From assembly GCA_000482145.1 (NCBI GenBank), contig AUXH01000500.1, forward strand, positions 1-14,268: DNA of 14,268 nt. Reading direction: 5' to 3'. The position numbers and the translations under genes are program-made. The notes under the pieces were generated by a model, which saw nothing but the letters and a program-made list of their open reading frames with translations, ran no database searches and was not told the origin of the DNA. The first letter of the stretch is position 1, and each line of letters starts with the position of its first letter. Of this stretch, positions 8,045 to 14,268 are shown in pieces. The DNA is from Strigomonas culicis. Lineage: Eukaryota > Euglenozoa > Kinetoplastea > Trypanosomatida > Trypanosomatidae.

Positions 8045-8120
8045 TAATGATCACTGCCTAATGATGATCTTACAACAACAACAACAACAACAACAACAAG
8101 GAGAGTATCAAAAGGGCGAA
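8045..8120 (-). promoter_or_regulatory. Predicted trans-splice acceptor region for the TMEM245-like gene
   Basis: On the minus strand a pyrimidine-rich stretch (about 8100-8120) runs into a (TTG)n repeat (8072-8099), followed by AGs near 8068, 8056 and 8045. No ATG lies between these and the start at 8014. The repeat sits where a pure pyrimidine tract would be expected. Confidence 0.4.
8072..8099. repeat. (ACA)n / (TGT)n trinucleotide microsatellite
   Basis: About nine uninterrupted copies of ACA on the plus strand (TTG units on the transcribed minus strand) lie about 60 bases before the TMEM245-like start codon. It is in non-coding sequence. Confidence 0.9.
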
Positions 8121-8369
8121 GAATCATTTGGTGTTTTCTACACGCAGTGGTCATCTTTAAACTGGGTCGAAGAGACAGTGCAACTACAATCAAGATTAGA
8201 CAGCTAAACTGAAATGAGGACACTTCAAACAAACAAACAAAAAGGAACGTCTGATCATAGAGTTGGAAGTGATCACGCAGGGGAATGAATGTATAATAAT
8301 GAGACAATAAAGAAACATACAACAACACCAACAACAGTGTACGACTTGTCACATGGATGAACAGCACCT

Positions 8370-8945
8370 TTACTCATCATCGTCCTCCTCCTCTTTCGGG
8401 CTCTTTCCATTGTCCGCCTCCGCTGCTTCCTCTTCGCGCTGCTCCGCCGCCGGCTTCCACAGCTCATAGTGCGCGTCGACGACGGGCTTCGCGATGTTGT
8501 AGCCGTAGGTCAGCGCGAAGAGCAGCACGCCCAGCGTCGTGGTGACAGCCGCGATCGCCGAGCCGCTGAATGGCCGCCGAGAGAAGAAATGGGACTCACA
8601 GCAGCCCGGCGCAAAGGCGTGGCCCATGCGCTGCTGGTGATCATACTCTAACACGAATTGGTACAAGTTGCGATTGACGTTCACCTTGCGCTGGTAGTTG
8701 CGGTAGACGTCGTGGCCGCTGCGGATATGATGTTCGTCGAGGTGAAACGGGGCGCAGTGGGCGACGCTGTGGTTCATACACACGTAGGCGGAGGGGGCGA
8801 GGGAGGGGCCACCAGCGTCGGCGCTGCAGCCGCCCAGGTCGTCGAGACCTTGGTGAGCGATGCGGCTCTCGAGGGACGTGAAGCCTTGCGTGGTCGCCAC
8901 GTTCAGCGGATTGAAAAACAAAAGTGTTGCACCAACACGCAGCAT
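8370..8945 (-). CDS. Hypothetical single-TM protein with His/Cys cluster and acidic tail
   Basis: I do not recognise this 191-residue protein. It begins MLRVGATLLFFNPLN, which could be a short mitochondrial targeting or membrane-associating N-terminus. A middle region is rich in His and Cys (C56, H59, H63, C64, H68, H72, H73, H78). A tyrosine/asparagine-rich stretch (81-103) follows, then C115-C116. One clear transmembrane segment spans about 128-148 (AIAAVTTTLGVLLFALTYGYN), and a strongly acidic, probably disordered tail closes the protein (168-191, ending EEEDDDE). A single-pass protein exposing the His/Cys region on one side and the acidic tail on the other is likely. The start is the first ATG of the frame, with AT-rich sequence above it, and the stop is TAA. 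Gene call good, function unknown; a mitochondrial inner or outer membrane subunit is one possibility. Confidence 0.8.
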   Translation of the reverse strand: MLRVGATLLFFNPLNVATTQGFTSLESRIAHQGLDDLGGCSADAGGPSLAPSAYVCMNHSVAHCAPFHLDEHHIRSGHDVYRNYQRKVNVNRNLYQFVLEYDHQQRMGHAFAPGCCESHFFSRRPFSGSAIAAVTTTLGVLLFALTYGYNIAKPVVDAHYELWKPAAEQREEEAAEADNGKSPKEEEDDDE

Positions 8946-9049
8946 TTGAGTTACTGATTCGGATTCTTCTTTTCTTTTTTTCCTTTCTCCCTCTCTATGA
9001 GAATTATGTACTATGGTATCCTACCCTCTACACGGGAACCTTTTTCCTT

Positions 9050-9078
9050 CTTTCCGTAAAGCGTAGAGAGGAAATGTG
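9050..9078 (-). promoter_or_regulatory. Tentative trans-splice acceptor for the 8370-8945 gene
   Basis: A minus-strand pyrimidine-rich stretch (about 9061-9075) precedes an AG at 9050-9051, giving a 5' UTR of about 105 bases with no ATG before 8945. A closer AG at 8954-8955 lacks a good tract, because the sequence just upstream is purine-rich on this strand. Confidence 0.3.
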
Positions 9079-9144
9079 ATGCGTGAGCGGTCTACAGCAA
9101 TCGACAATACGAACAACTGAATCAAGAGCAACACCACTCACACC

Positions 9145-9178
<34 letters not shown>
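9145..9178. repeat. (AAT)n / (ATT)n trinucleotide microsatellite
   Basis: About eleven uninterrupted AAT units on the plus strand lie about 130 bases past the aldo/keto reductase stop, in its probable 3' UTR. The transcript would carry UUA/AUU repeats. Confidence 0.9.
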
Positions 9179-9305
9179 CCATGAAAGGAGAGAGAGAATA
9201 AAAGACACATAGCTACATGAACTGCCACATCTTATTTTGCATTTATCCGATTGCTCCTTTTTATGCAAGTAAACAACAACAACAAAACAACATTCATTCA
9301 TTAGT

Positions 9306-10298
9306 TTACAACATCTTGTCACTGTACCAACAAAGATGCACGTCTTCCTCCACCTCCATCAGCTCTCGTAGGTTGTGGATCACATCCAGTTGCTCCCTCG
9401 ACAGGAGCGGCGGGATCTCTTCCTCGCCGCCGTCGGGCTGCCGCGGGGCCTGCTCCAGCCGCGCGACGCTGTCAAAGTAAAGCAGCGCCATGTCCAAGTT
9501 GCGCCGCGCGTGCGCCACCTGGCTGCTGCGCGCGAGCACGCAGAAGCCCTGCGCGAGGCCCCACCACAGCAGCACGTCGTGCACTGTGTAGCGTGGCGCC
9601 GCGAAGTGCTGCGCCACAAGGGCCGCGAGCCCCGCGTGGCGGACGAGGCGGGGGTCGCCGCTGCCGAGCGGGCTGTACTGCTGCAGCACCATCCCGCGCC
9701 CGCGGCAGTAGCCCACCAGCGCGGCCTGCGTGCAGAGCGGGTGCAGCTCGATCTGGTCCAGGATCGGCTGGTGCGCTGCCGGGTCGGGCAGCGCGGCCAG
9801 CACCTCGTCGATCTCTTTGAAGTGGCGCTGCAGGTAGTTGGACACGCCGACGTGCCGCACGAGCTGCTGCCGCTGCAGCTCCACCAGCACCTCCCAGCAG
9901 CGGCGGCGGGCGGCCGCGTGCTTCTCGCCCGCCTGCGGCCGGGCCCCCGCGCAGCCGGGCCAGTGCGGCAGCACGGCGTCCGCGTAGCCGATGCGCAGCT
10001 TGCGGATGCTCTCGAGAACGCCCTCGAGCAGCGCGGTCGCGTCCCGCATCGCCTTCATGCCGATCTTCACGACGACGAAGAGCTCCGCGCGCGGGACGCC
10101 GCTGGCGACGATGCCCTCGCCCACCTCCTCCTCGTTGCGGTACGCCGCGGCGGTGTCGATCAGACGATAGCCGCCCCGCAGCGCGGCCGCGACCAGCTCG
10201 CGGCAGGCCTCTCGCTGCAGCTCGTAGGTGCCGAAGCCGAAGGCGGGGAGGCCGTGAGGACCGGGCAGCGTCGGCACGCACCGCACGGGTTGCGCCAT
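9306..10298 (-). CDS. Aldo/keto reductase
   Basis: This 330-residue NAD(P)H-dependent oxidoreductase of the AKR superfamily reduces aldehydes or ketones in the cytosol; trypanosomatid relatives include prostaglandin F synthase-type enzymes. The catalytic tetrad is complete: D48 (LIDTA), Y53 (AAYRNE), K78 (VVVKIG) and H112 (VLPHWPG). The GFGTYEL start of the barrel (21-27), GVSNY (151-155), the QIELHPL strand (182-188) and QYSPLGSG (207-214) are also family-typical. The cofactor-binding motif usually written IPKS reads LARSS (255-259), with Arg257 replacing Lys, followed by the expected RRN (265-267). The C-terminus carries a Gly/Glu insertion (287-296). The start at 10296-10298 follows an acceptor pattern; upstream in-frame ATGs lie in AT-rich sequence before it. 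The physiological substrate cannot be read from the sequence. Confidence 0.93.
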   Translation of the reverse strand: MAQPVRCVPTLPGPHGLPAFGFGTYELQREACRELVAAALRGGYRLIDTAAAYRNEEEVGEGIVASGVPRAELFVVVKIGMKAMRDATALLEGVLESIRKLRIGYADAVLPHWPGCAGARPQAGEKHAAARRRCWEVLVELQRQQLVRHVGVSNYLQRHFKEIDEVLAALPDPAAHQPILDQIELHPLCTQAALVGYCRGRGMVLQQYSPLGSGDPRLVRHAGLAALVAQHFAAPRYTVHDVLLWWGLAQGFCVLARSSQVAHARRNLDMALLYFDSVARLEQAPRQPDGGEEEIPPLLSREQLDVIHNLRELMEVEEDVHLCWYSDKML

Positions 10299-11002
10299 TG
10301 AACCTAACACCGTAGTGGAAAATGGGAATGTAATGTACACTATTAATACGTAGAAAAAGAGCGTGAGAGGAGGAAAAGTAGTAACAAGAGTACAGTTTGG
10401 AAGGAAAGGACAGATGAATAAATGCATAGAATTCATTTTATAGAGAATCGCTATTAGTGAGTTTTTTTTTAGTGTATTTCACATTCTGTTTTGTTTTCTT
10501 GCGCTCCACTTCTAAAGAGGTAAATATAGTAAGTGTTTTTTCTTTGTTTTTTGTTATTCGCGATCGCTGCAGGACAAAAAGGAGGGAAAAAAAATTTCAT
10601 CATTCGGTTCTTGTTTGTTTTGTTAACACACTCTTAAAAAAAAAAAAAGTCTTTCGATATATATATAAAATGAGGGAACAGAAAACAGTAATGCTTTTTA
10701 GGTTTTGAATGAAAAATATAAATAAGAAAAAACTCATATCAATGATACGGACAAGAAGTGGTGTCCATGACAATGTGCATGTGTATTCTACTCTTTTACT
10801 TCATCCACTGTCGTCTGTACAAGAGAAAGAAACAGAGTGTTCTATTATTGGACGGACGCATGCGTAACCACCCTTCTATACGTCAGATACACACAGCACT
10901 AATAGAAGCCGTTTTGCGTGTTTCCTGGTTTTCATGTTCTCGTTTAGCAACTACCAAAAGAAAAAGAAAAAGAAGAAGGAAAGAACAGATCATCCACAAA
11001 CC
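10299..11002. other. Long AT-rich intergenic region between the MFS transporter and the reductase
   Basis: This 704-base stretch should contain the transporter 3' UTR and the reductase acceptor. It is strongly AT-rich, with A13 at 10636-10648, a short (TA)n stretch near 10658-10667, and purine-rich AAAG/AAG runs near 10960-10981. Frames in it on either strand are rich in Phe, Leu, Lys and Arg and unlike real genes here. No tRNA, snoRNA or other RNA gene is recognised. Confidence 0.55.
10304..10379 (-). promoter_or_regulatory. Predicted trans-splice acceptor for the aldo/keto reductase
   Basis: A strong minus-strand pyrimidine tract (about 10352-10378) is followed by AGs at 10340-10341 and 10304-10305. 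No ATG lies between them and the start at 10298. Confidence 0.55.
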
Positions 11003-12685
11003 CTACTGTGAAATCTCCTCCCTGCCTTGCTTCTTTCCCTTCTCCGTCTTCTTGGCCTGTTTGCCCTTCGGCTTCTCGGACCTGGTACTGTTCGTCCTGG
11101 CGGCGGGAGAGCTGTTGTGCTCGAGCGCATCGTCCCCGTCGTTGGTTTCGCCGATGGGCTCCACCTTCCAGAAGGCGTTACCCATGTTGTTGGGGTCCAC
11201 CACACCGCTCGGCGCGTTGTCGTCGGCGAAGAGCTTGCTCTTCTTCTTCTGCCGCATCTCGTAGCGCGAGCGGCTCTTGACGTCGTCCTCGTACTCCTCG
11301 TTGTCCCCGTCGTTGCTCTCCTCCGGCTCGCGGTACACCGGCGGCAGGCCGGCGCGCTTGCGGAACATGTTGTCGAGCTGCTCCAGCGTGAACCCCTTCG
11401 TCTCCACCGCGAAGAACCACAGAAAGATGAAGCTGATCGTGAGGAGGCCGCAGATGAAGGCGAAGGTGCCGCCGACGCCGATGGCGCCCAGCATGAGGGG
11501 GAAGACCTGCGAGACGAGCGTGTTGGCGGCCCAGTTCGCCATGGTCGCCACGGAGGCGGCCGACGTGCGCAGGTGGGTCGGGAAGATCTCGCCCATGACC
11601 ACCCACGGGATGCAGCCGAGCCCCGGCGCGTACACCGCCAGGAAGAGGGAGAGCAGCCCGAGGAAGACCCAGCCGCCGATCGCGTAGGGGATCTGCTTGC
11701 CCAGCATGAAGCCGACCACGGTGACGGCGACCGTGACGATGAGACAGCCGCCGCAGGAGGCGATGAGCAGCACGCGGCGGCCGAACCGGTCGACGGTGAA
11801 GATGGCGATGACGGTGAAGACGGCGTTCATGAGCGCGAGGGGCACGGAGAGGATGACCGGCATGCGGGAGTCGTTGAACCCCGCGTCGGAGAGCACGACG
11901 GAGCTGTAGTACATGATCGTGTTGATACCCGAGAACTGCTGTATGATCTGCAGCGCGCTGCCCAGCATGACGCGGAAGCCGATGTCCTTTTGGAACAGAG
12001 CACCGTAGTTCATGTTGACGGTCCGCATCTCGTCGTCCCTCACTTCGGCCAGATCCACCTCGTAGCGCTCCGCCACCAGCTTCGCCTCCTCCTCGTTGCC
12101 CTTGCACAGCAGCCAGCGCGGGCTCTCCGGCAGGAAGAGGATGATGCCCACCAGCTGCACGACGGCGGGCACCGCACCGACGCCGATGGCAACGCGCCAC
12201 CCCACGTTATTCGAGGTGTAGATTACCATAATGCAGGCGAAACCGGCCGCAATGAACTGGGCGCCGGTCAGGAAGACGTTGTTCAGCACGATGGTCGCGC
12301 CGCGGTGCCGCGGCGAGGTGACCTCCGCGAGGTACACCGGGATGGTGGCGGAGCTGATGCCGACGGCGAGACCCACAATGACACGGCTGACCAACACCAC
12401 CGGCACGTTGGGTGCCGCCGCCATGAGCACGGACCCTATGATAAAGAGGACGTCCGCCGTCGCGATGCACGGGCGGCGGCCGAAGCGGGCGGAGATGAAG
12501 CCCGCCGCAAAGGCACCCACGAAAGCACCCGCCAGCGCGATGGCGACAATGAGGGAGTACTGCCACGAGTGCTCGTCGAAGCCGAAGTGGCCCTTCATCT
12601 GAAAGAGCGAAGCGTTGATGACGGTTGTGTCGTACCCAAAAAGAAAGCCGCCCAAGGCGGCACACACCATGACGGAGACCTTCAT
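11003..12685 (-). CDS. MFS sugar-transporter family, myo-inositol/H+ symporter-like
   Basis: This 560-residue protein is a 12-helix major facilitator in the plasma membrane. Family motifs are in order: GGFLFGYDT (12-20), RFGRR (67-71), VYLAEVTSPRHRG (117-129), PESPRWL (186-192), QQFSGINTIMYY (249-260), DRFGRR (299-304), GLGCIPWVVMGEIFP (355-369) and ETKGFTLEQLD (428-438). It begins almost directly with helix 1. The two acidic residues shown to be critical in the Leishmania donovani myo-inositol/H+ symporter, Asp19 and Glu121, fall at exactly the same positions here, which favours that identity over a hexose carrier. A hydrophilic C-terminal tail of about 120 residues (441-560) is acidic at first and Lys-rich at the end. 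Start is the first ATG after a clear acceptor; stop is TAG. Family is certain, substrate probable. Confidence 0.92.
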   Translation of the reverse strand: MKVSVMVCAALGGFLFGYDTTVINASLFQMKGHFGFDEHSWQYSLIVAIALAGAFVGAFAAGFISARFGRRPCIATADVLFIIGSVLMAAAPNVPVVLVSRVIVGLAVGISSATIPVYLAEVTSPRHRGATIVLNNVFLTGAQFIAAGFACIMVIYTSNNVGWRVAIGVGAVPAVVQLVGIILFLPESPRWLLCKGNEEEAKLVAERYEVDLAEVRDDEMRTVNMNYGALFQKDIGFRVMLGSALQIIQQFSGINTIMYYSSVVLSDAGFNDSRMPVILSVPLALMNAVFTVIAIFTVDRFGRRVLLIASCGGCLIVTVAVTVVGFMLGKQIPYAIGGWVFLGLLSLFLAVYAPGLGCIPWVVMGEIFPTHLRTSAASVATMANWAANTLVSQVFPLMLGAIGVGGTFAFICGLLTISFIFLWFFAVETKGFTLEQLDNMFRKRAGLPPVYREPEESNDGDNEEYEDDVKSRSRYEMRQKKKSKLFADDNAPSGVVDPNNMGNAFWKVEPIGETNDGDDALEHNSSPAARTNSTRSEKPKGKQAKKTEKGKKQGREEISQ

Positions 12686-12701
12686 GATGCTGAGAAAGTT
12701 G

Positions 12702-12762
12702 CTAAGGGCCTAATGCGTCAAAAATGCGATTATTTATTAAAAACGAAGAAGAAAAGAGAGAG
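12702..12762 (-). promoter_or_regulatory. Predicted trans-splice acceptor for the MFS transporter
   Basis: A CT-rich tract on the minus strand (about 12739-12762) leads to AGs at 12710-12711 and 12702-12703, leaving a very short 5' UTR of about 16-24 bases before the ATG. Confidence 0.6.
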
Positions 12763-12859
12763 CACCAATCAACCAACAAAAAAAGGCTATAAAAGAGTTG
12801 TTTTTGCAAATCTGAAGAATAAATAAGGTGAGGAAAGAGTATTTTTTTTTTTTGAGGTT

Positions 12860-12911
12860 ATGTGCACTGTCGCAGTACAGTTTAGGCCTATTGGTGTGAC
12901 CCAATGCACAT
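12860..12911. other. Nested inverted repeats that could fold as a three-way junction
   Basis: The outer arms ATGTGCA (12860-12866) and TGCACAT (12905-12911) are perfect complements. Inside are two hairpins: CTGT/ACAG (12867-12870 with 12877-12880) and TTGG/CCAA (12891-12894 with 12901-12904), each with a six-base loop. It lies in non-coding sequence. The stems are short, so chance is a real alternative. Confidence 0.3.
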
Positions 12912-13141
12912 GAGCACCGTTATTAGTAGTGTATATTGTTTGGTGTATAAATGTATCGAGTAAAGATGTATAAAAAGAAATGTATATTGAAGTTATAGCT
13001 CTTATGTATAGACATGTTTTTCCTTTCCTAAGGAAAAAAAGGTATTGTTTAATAACCGCTAGAGACACCATTCTTGAGCTGTAGTCTTTTTCGTTGTTGT
13101 TGCTGACTGTTTGCTGCAGGTACTTCCGCTTTATGTTCGTT

Positions 13142-13161
13142 TGATGATGATGATGATGATG
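13142..13161. repeat. (TGA)n / (TCA)n trinucleotide microsatellite
   Basis: About six uninterrupted TGA units on the plus strand lie in the intergenic region between the 13523 gene and the MFS transporter. Confidence 0.85.
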
Positions 13162-13522
13162 GAGACATACGTCTGCCTCACATCTGATACAGTGGAAACA
13201 ATGGAAATAACGCATCCAGCAAAACGGTAGTATGACAAGATAACAATGACAATGAAAGGGGTGAAAAAGAGGGATAAACACAATATATACTTTTACTTTT
13301 GCCGTCACATTAAATCTAATAATAATAAATCTAAATCTAGTAACCAAAAACAAAAAAAAATAGACAGGAATCTAAATAAAGGTGGAGCAAAGTCTCTAGT
13401 AAGTGAATGTCCAAGCGGACAACATGTAAAGCGAGTATTTTTTTTTTTTTTAATGAAAGCAAAACGGAAAAAGAAATCTAAACACTTCTTGTGTTTCCCA
13501 CCTTTGCTTCCGTGCCCGAGAG

Positions 13523-14268
13523 TCAGGCGGGGCTTAGACTTAACTCCACTCGCCTCCGTGTGGTTTCCTGCTCGCCCGTCTCCTCCAGTCTGACGGCCTC
13601 GCCCGGCACCCACTCGGCCCAGCCCGCCAGCACCCGCGGCACGGACGGCGATGTGGTGTGTAGGAAGGACGGTGGCGGCTCGAGGCTTGGCGTGCAGTGG
13701 CGCTGCACCACCATCGCGCCGACGGCCGAGCGCGGGGCCGCGGTTGCGCCGTGCGCTGGCGTGGTGGGAGCCGCGCGCACGGTGCCCCACAGCAGCTCGC
13801 ACGACTTGGCCGGCGTCGTCATCACCCCCTCCGCGCGGTGGGCGTTGACGTCCAGCTCGCGGAAGGGCTCCGCTGCGGTCTCCGCTGCGACGATGAAGTT
13901 GGGCGGCCCACGTAGCGCGCCCCGCCGGGAGGCGGCCGCGACGGAGAGCGGGATGGGCCGCGGCACGGCGTGCGGCGACGGGGAGAGGGCGGCCGCGAGC
14001 CGCCAGCCGTAGAGCACGGGGGACGGCGACCCGGTGGAGCAGCAGGAGCGCAGGCCCTCCTCGTCGCTGAGCCGCGACGGCGTCTGCGCCGGCTCGATGA
14101 AGGACGCGGGGTCGCTGTAGCTCCGCGCGACCGGCAGCGGCGAGTCGAAGTGCAGCGCCTTCTGGACGGTGCCGGCGGACGCGCGCGCCATGTGGCCCGG
14201 CGCGCGGCTGGCGTCCTCGCCGCCGCTCGCCGCGCGCGCCGGCGGCGGCGGCTCCTCCCCCGGCGCCG
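13523..14268 (-). CDS. Hypothetical Pro/Ala/Ser-rich protein, C-terminal 247 residues (5' end cut)
   Basis: The frame is open from the window edge to a TGA at 13523-13525, giving 247 visible residues. A Met lies at 14189-14191, but the frame continues GC-rich and stop-free above it (Pro/Ala/Gly/Glu-rich, including a run of four Pro). The true start is therefore probably outside the window; if the Met is used, the protein is 222 residues. I do not recognise it. There is no signal peptide or transmembrane segment in view. The sequence is low in complexity overall, with islands of more ordinary composition (LYGWRLAAAL and PPNFIVAAETAAEPFRELDV) and a charged C-terminus. GC content and strand match the other genes, so it is likely a real, rapidly evolving trypanosomatid protein. 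Confidence 0.65.
   Translation of the reverse strand, partial: APGEEPPPPARAASGGEDASRAPGHMARASAGTVQKALHFDSPLPVARSYSDPASFIEPAQTPSRLSDEEGLRSCCSTGSPSPVLYGWRLAAALSPSPHAVPRPIPLSVAAASRRGALRGPPNFIVAAETAAEPFRELDVNAHRAEGVMTTPAKSCELLWGTVRAAPTTPAHGATAAPRSAVGAMVVQRHCTPSLEPPPSFLHTTSPSVPRVLAGWAEWVPGEAVRLEETGEQETTRRRVELSLSPA

Larger units (their letters stand above)
8015..8369. other. Intergenic region between the 8370-8945 gene and the TMEM245-like gene
   Basis: This 355-base stretch is less GC-rich than the flanking genes. It contains the (ACA)n microsatellite, a short (CAAA)n run near 8227-8243, and three copies of the palindrome TGATCA (about 8048, 8252 and 8270). It should hold the 3' UTR of the upstream gene. 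No gene is seen. Confidence 0.55.
8946..9305. other. Intergenic region between the aldo/keto reductase and the 8370-8945 gene
   Basis: This 360-base stretch holds the expected reductase 3' UTR, including the (AAT)n repeat and a (CAA)n-like stretch at 9271-9287. A pyrimidine-rich tract on the plus strand (about 8965-8996) faces the wrong way for the genes here. No gene is seen. Confidence 0.55.
12686..13522. other. Long AT-rich intergenic region upstream of the MFS transporter
   Basis: This 837-base stretch is the largest gap in the window. It should hold the 3' UTR of the 13523 gene and the transporter acceptor. It contains plus-strand T runs of 12 (12842-12853) and 15 (13438-13452), a (TGA)n microsatellite and a compact set of inverted repeats (12860-12911). 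No protein or known RNA gene is recognised. Confidence 0.55.

Noticed and set aside
8044..8110. Short repeats as a possible CRISPR array
   Set aside because: It is a simple trinucleotide microsatellite with no spacers.
8965..8996. Pyrimidine-rich tract on the plus strand, possibly a splice signal for a plus-strand gene
   Set aside because: No credible plus-strand gene follows; similar tracts occur in other spacers and are expected in AT-rich, strand-skewed intergenic DNA.
10299..10436. Hydrophobic N-terminal extension of the aldo/keto reductase
   Set aside because: It spans the likely pyrimidine tract and acceptor, is AT-rich, and the family N-terminus begins properly at the downstream Met.
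11027..12826. A 599-codon plus-strand open frame opposite the MFS transporter
   Set aside because: Same cause: GC-rich third positions remove stops on the opposite strand. The translation is His/Asp/Arg/Glu-rich with no recognisable domain, and the opposite gene is a clear transporter.
1..14268. Bacterial or viral origin, suggested by dense single-strand genes without introns and a DUF523 gene
   Set aside because: SRP54 is of the eukaryotic type, a mitochondrial small Tim is present, spacers are long and carry splice-acceptor patterns, and no ribosome binding sites or operon overlaps are seen.

Overview
The window reads as nuclear DNA of a trypanosomatid (kinetoplastid protist). Six complete genes and two genes cut by the window edges all lie on the minus strand, with no introns and no strand switch. 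This is the layout of part of one polycistronic transcription unit. Most starts are preceded, on the minus strand, by a pyrimidine-rich tract and an AG, as expected for spliced-leader trans-splicing. TAA, TAG and TGA all end genes, so the nuclear code looks standard. Coding regions are very GC-rich while intergenic regions are AT-rich, with homopolymer runs and microsatellites. The species cannot be fixed from this; a Leishmania/Crithidia/Strigomonas-type parasite or symbiont-bearing relative is plausible.

Layout, in transcription order from high to low coordinates: a 5'-cut Pro/Ala/Ser-rich hypothetical protein (13523-14268); an 837-base AT-rich gap; a 12-TM sugar-transporter-family protein that looks like the trypanosomatid myo-inositol/H+ symporter (11003-12685); a 704-base gap; an aldo/keto reductase (9306-10298); a small single-TM protein with a His/Cys cluster and an acidic tail (8370-8945); a 1097-residue polytopic membrane protein resembling TMEM245/AI-2E exporters (4721-8014); a DUF523/TudS-like protein with three cluster-type cysteines (3502-4464); a small Tim chaperone with twin CX3C motifs (3015-3257); SRP54 (1094-2659); and a 3'-cut hypothetical protein (1-609).

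The genes do not form a single pathway, which is normal for trypanosomatid transcription units where neighbours are unrelated and control is post-transcriptional. They cover ER targeting (SRP54), mitochondrial protein import (small Tim), solute transport (MFS, TMEM245-like), redox metabolism (AKR) and a prokaryote-type Fe-S protein (DUF523). I see no mobile element, CRISPR array, tRNA or rRNA. The most interesting item is the DUF523/TudS-like gene, a family known mainly from prokaryotes and linked there to desulfuration of thiolated uracil or tRNA. Second is the large TMEM245-like protein with a long non-membrane insertion. I do not see convincing evidence of an entirely new multi-gene system.
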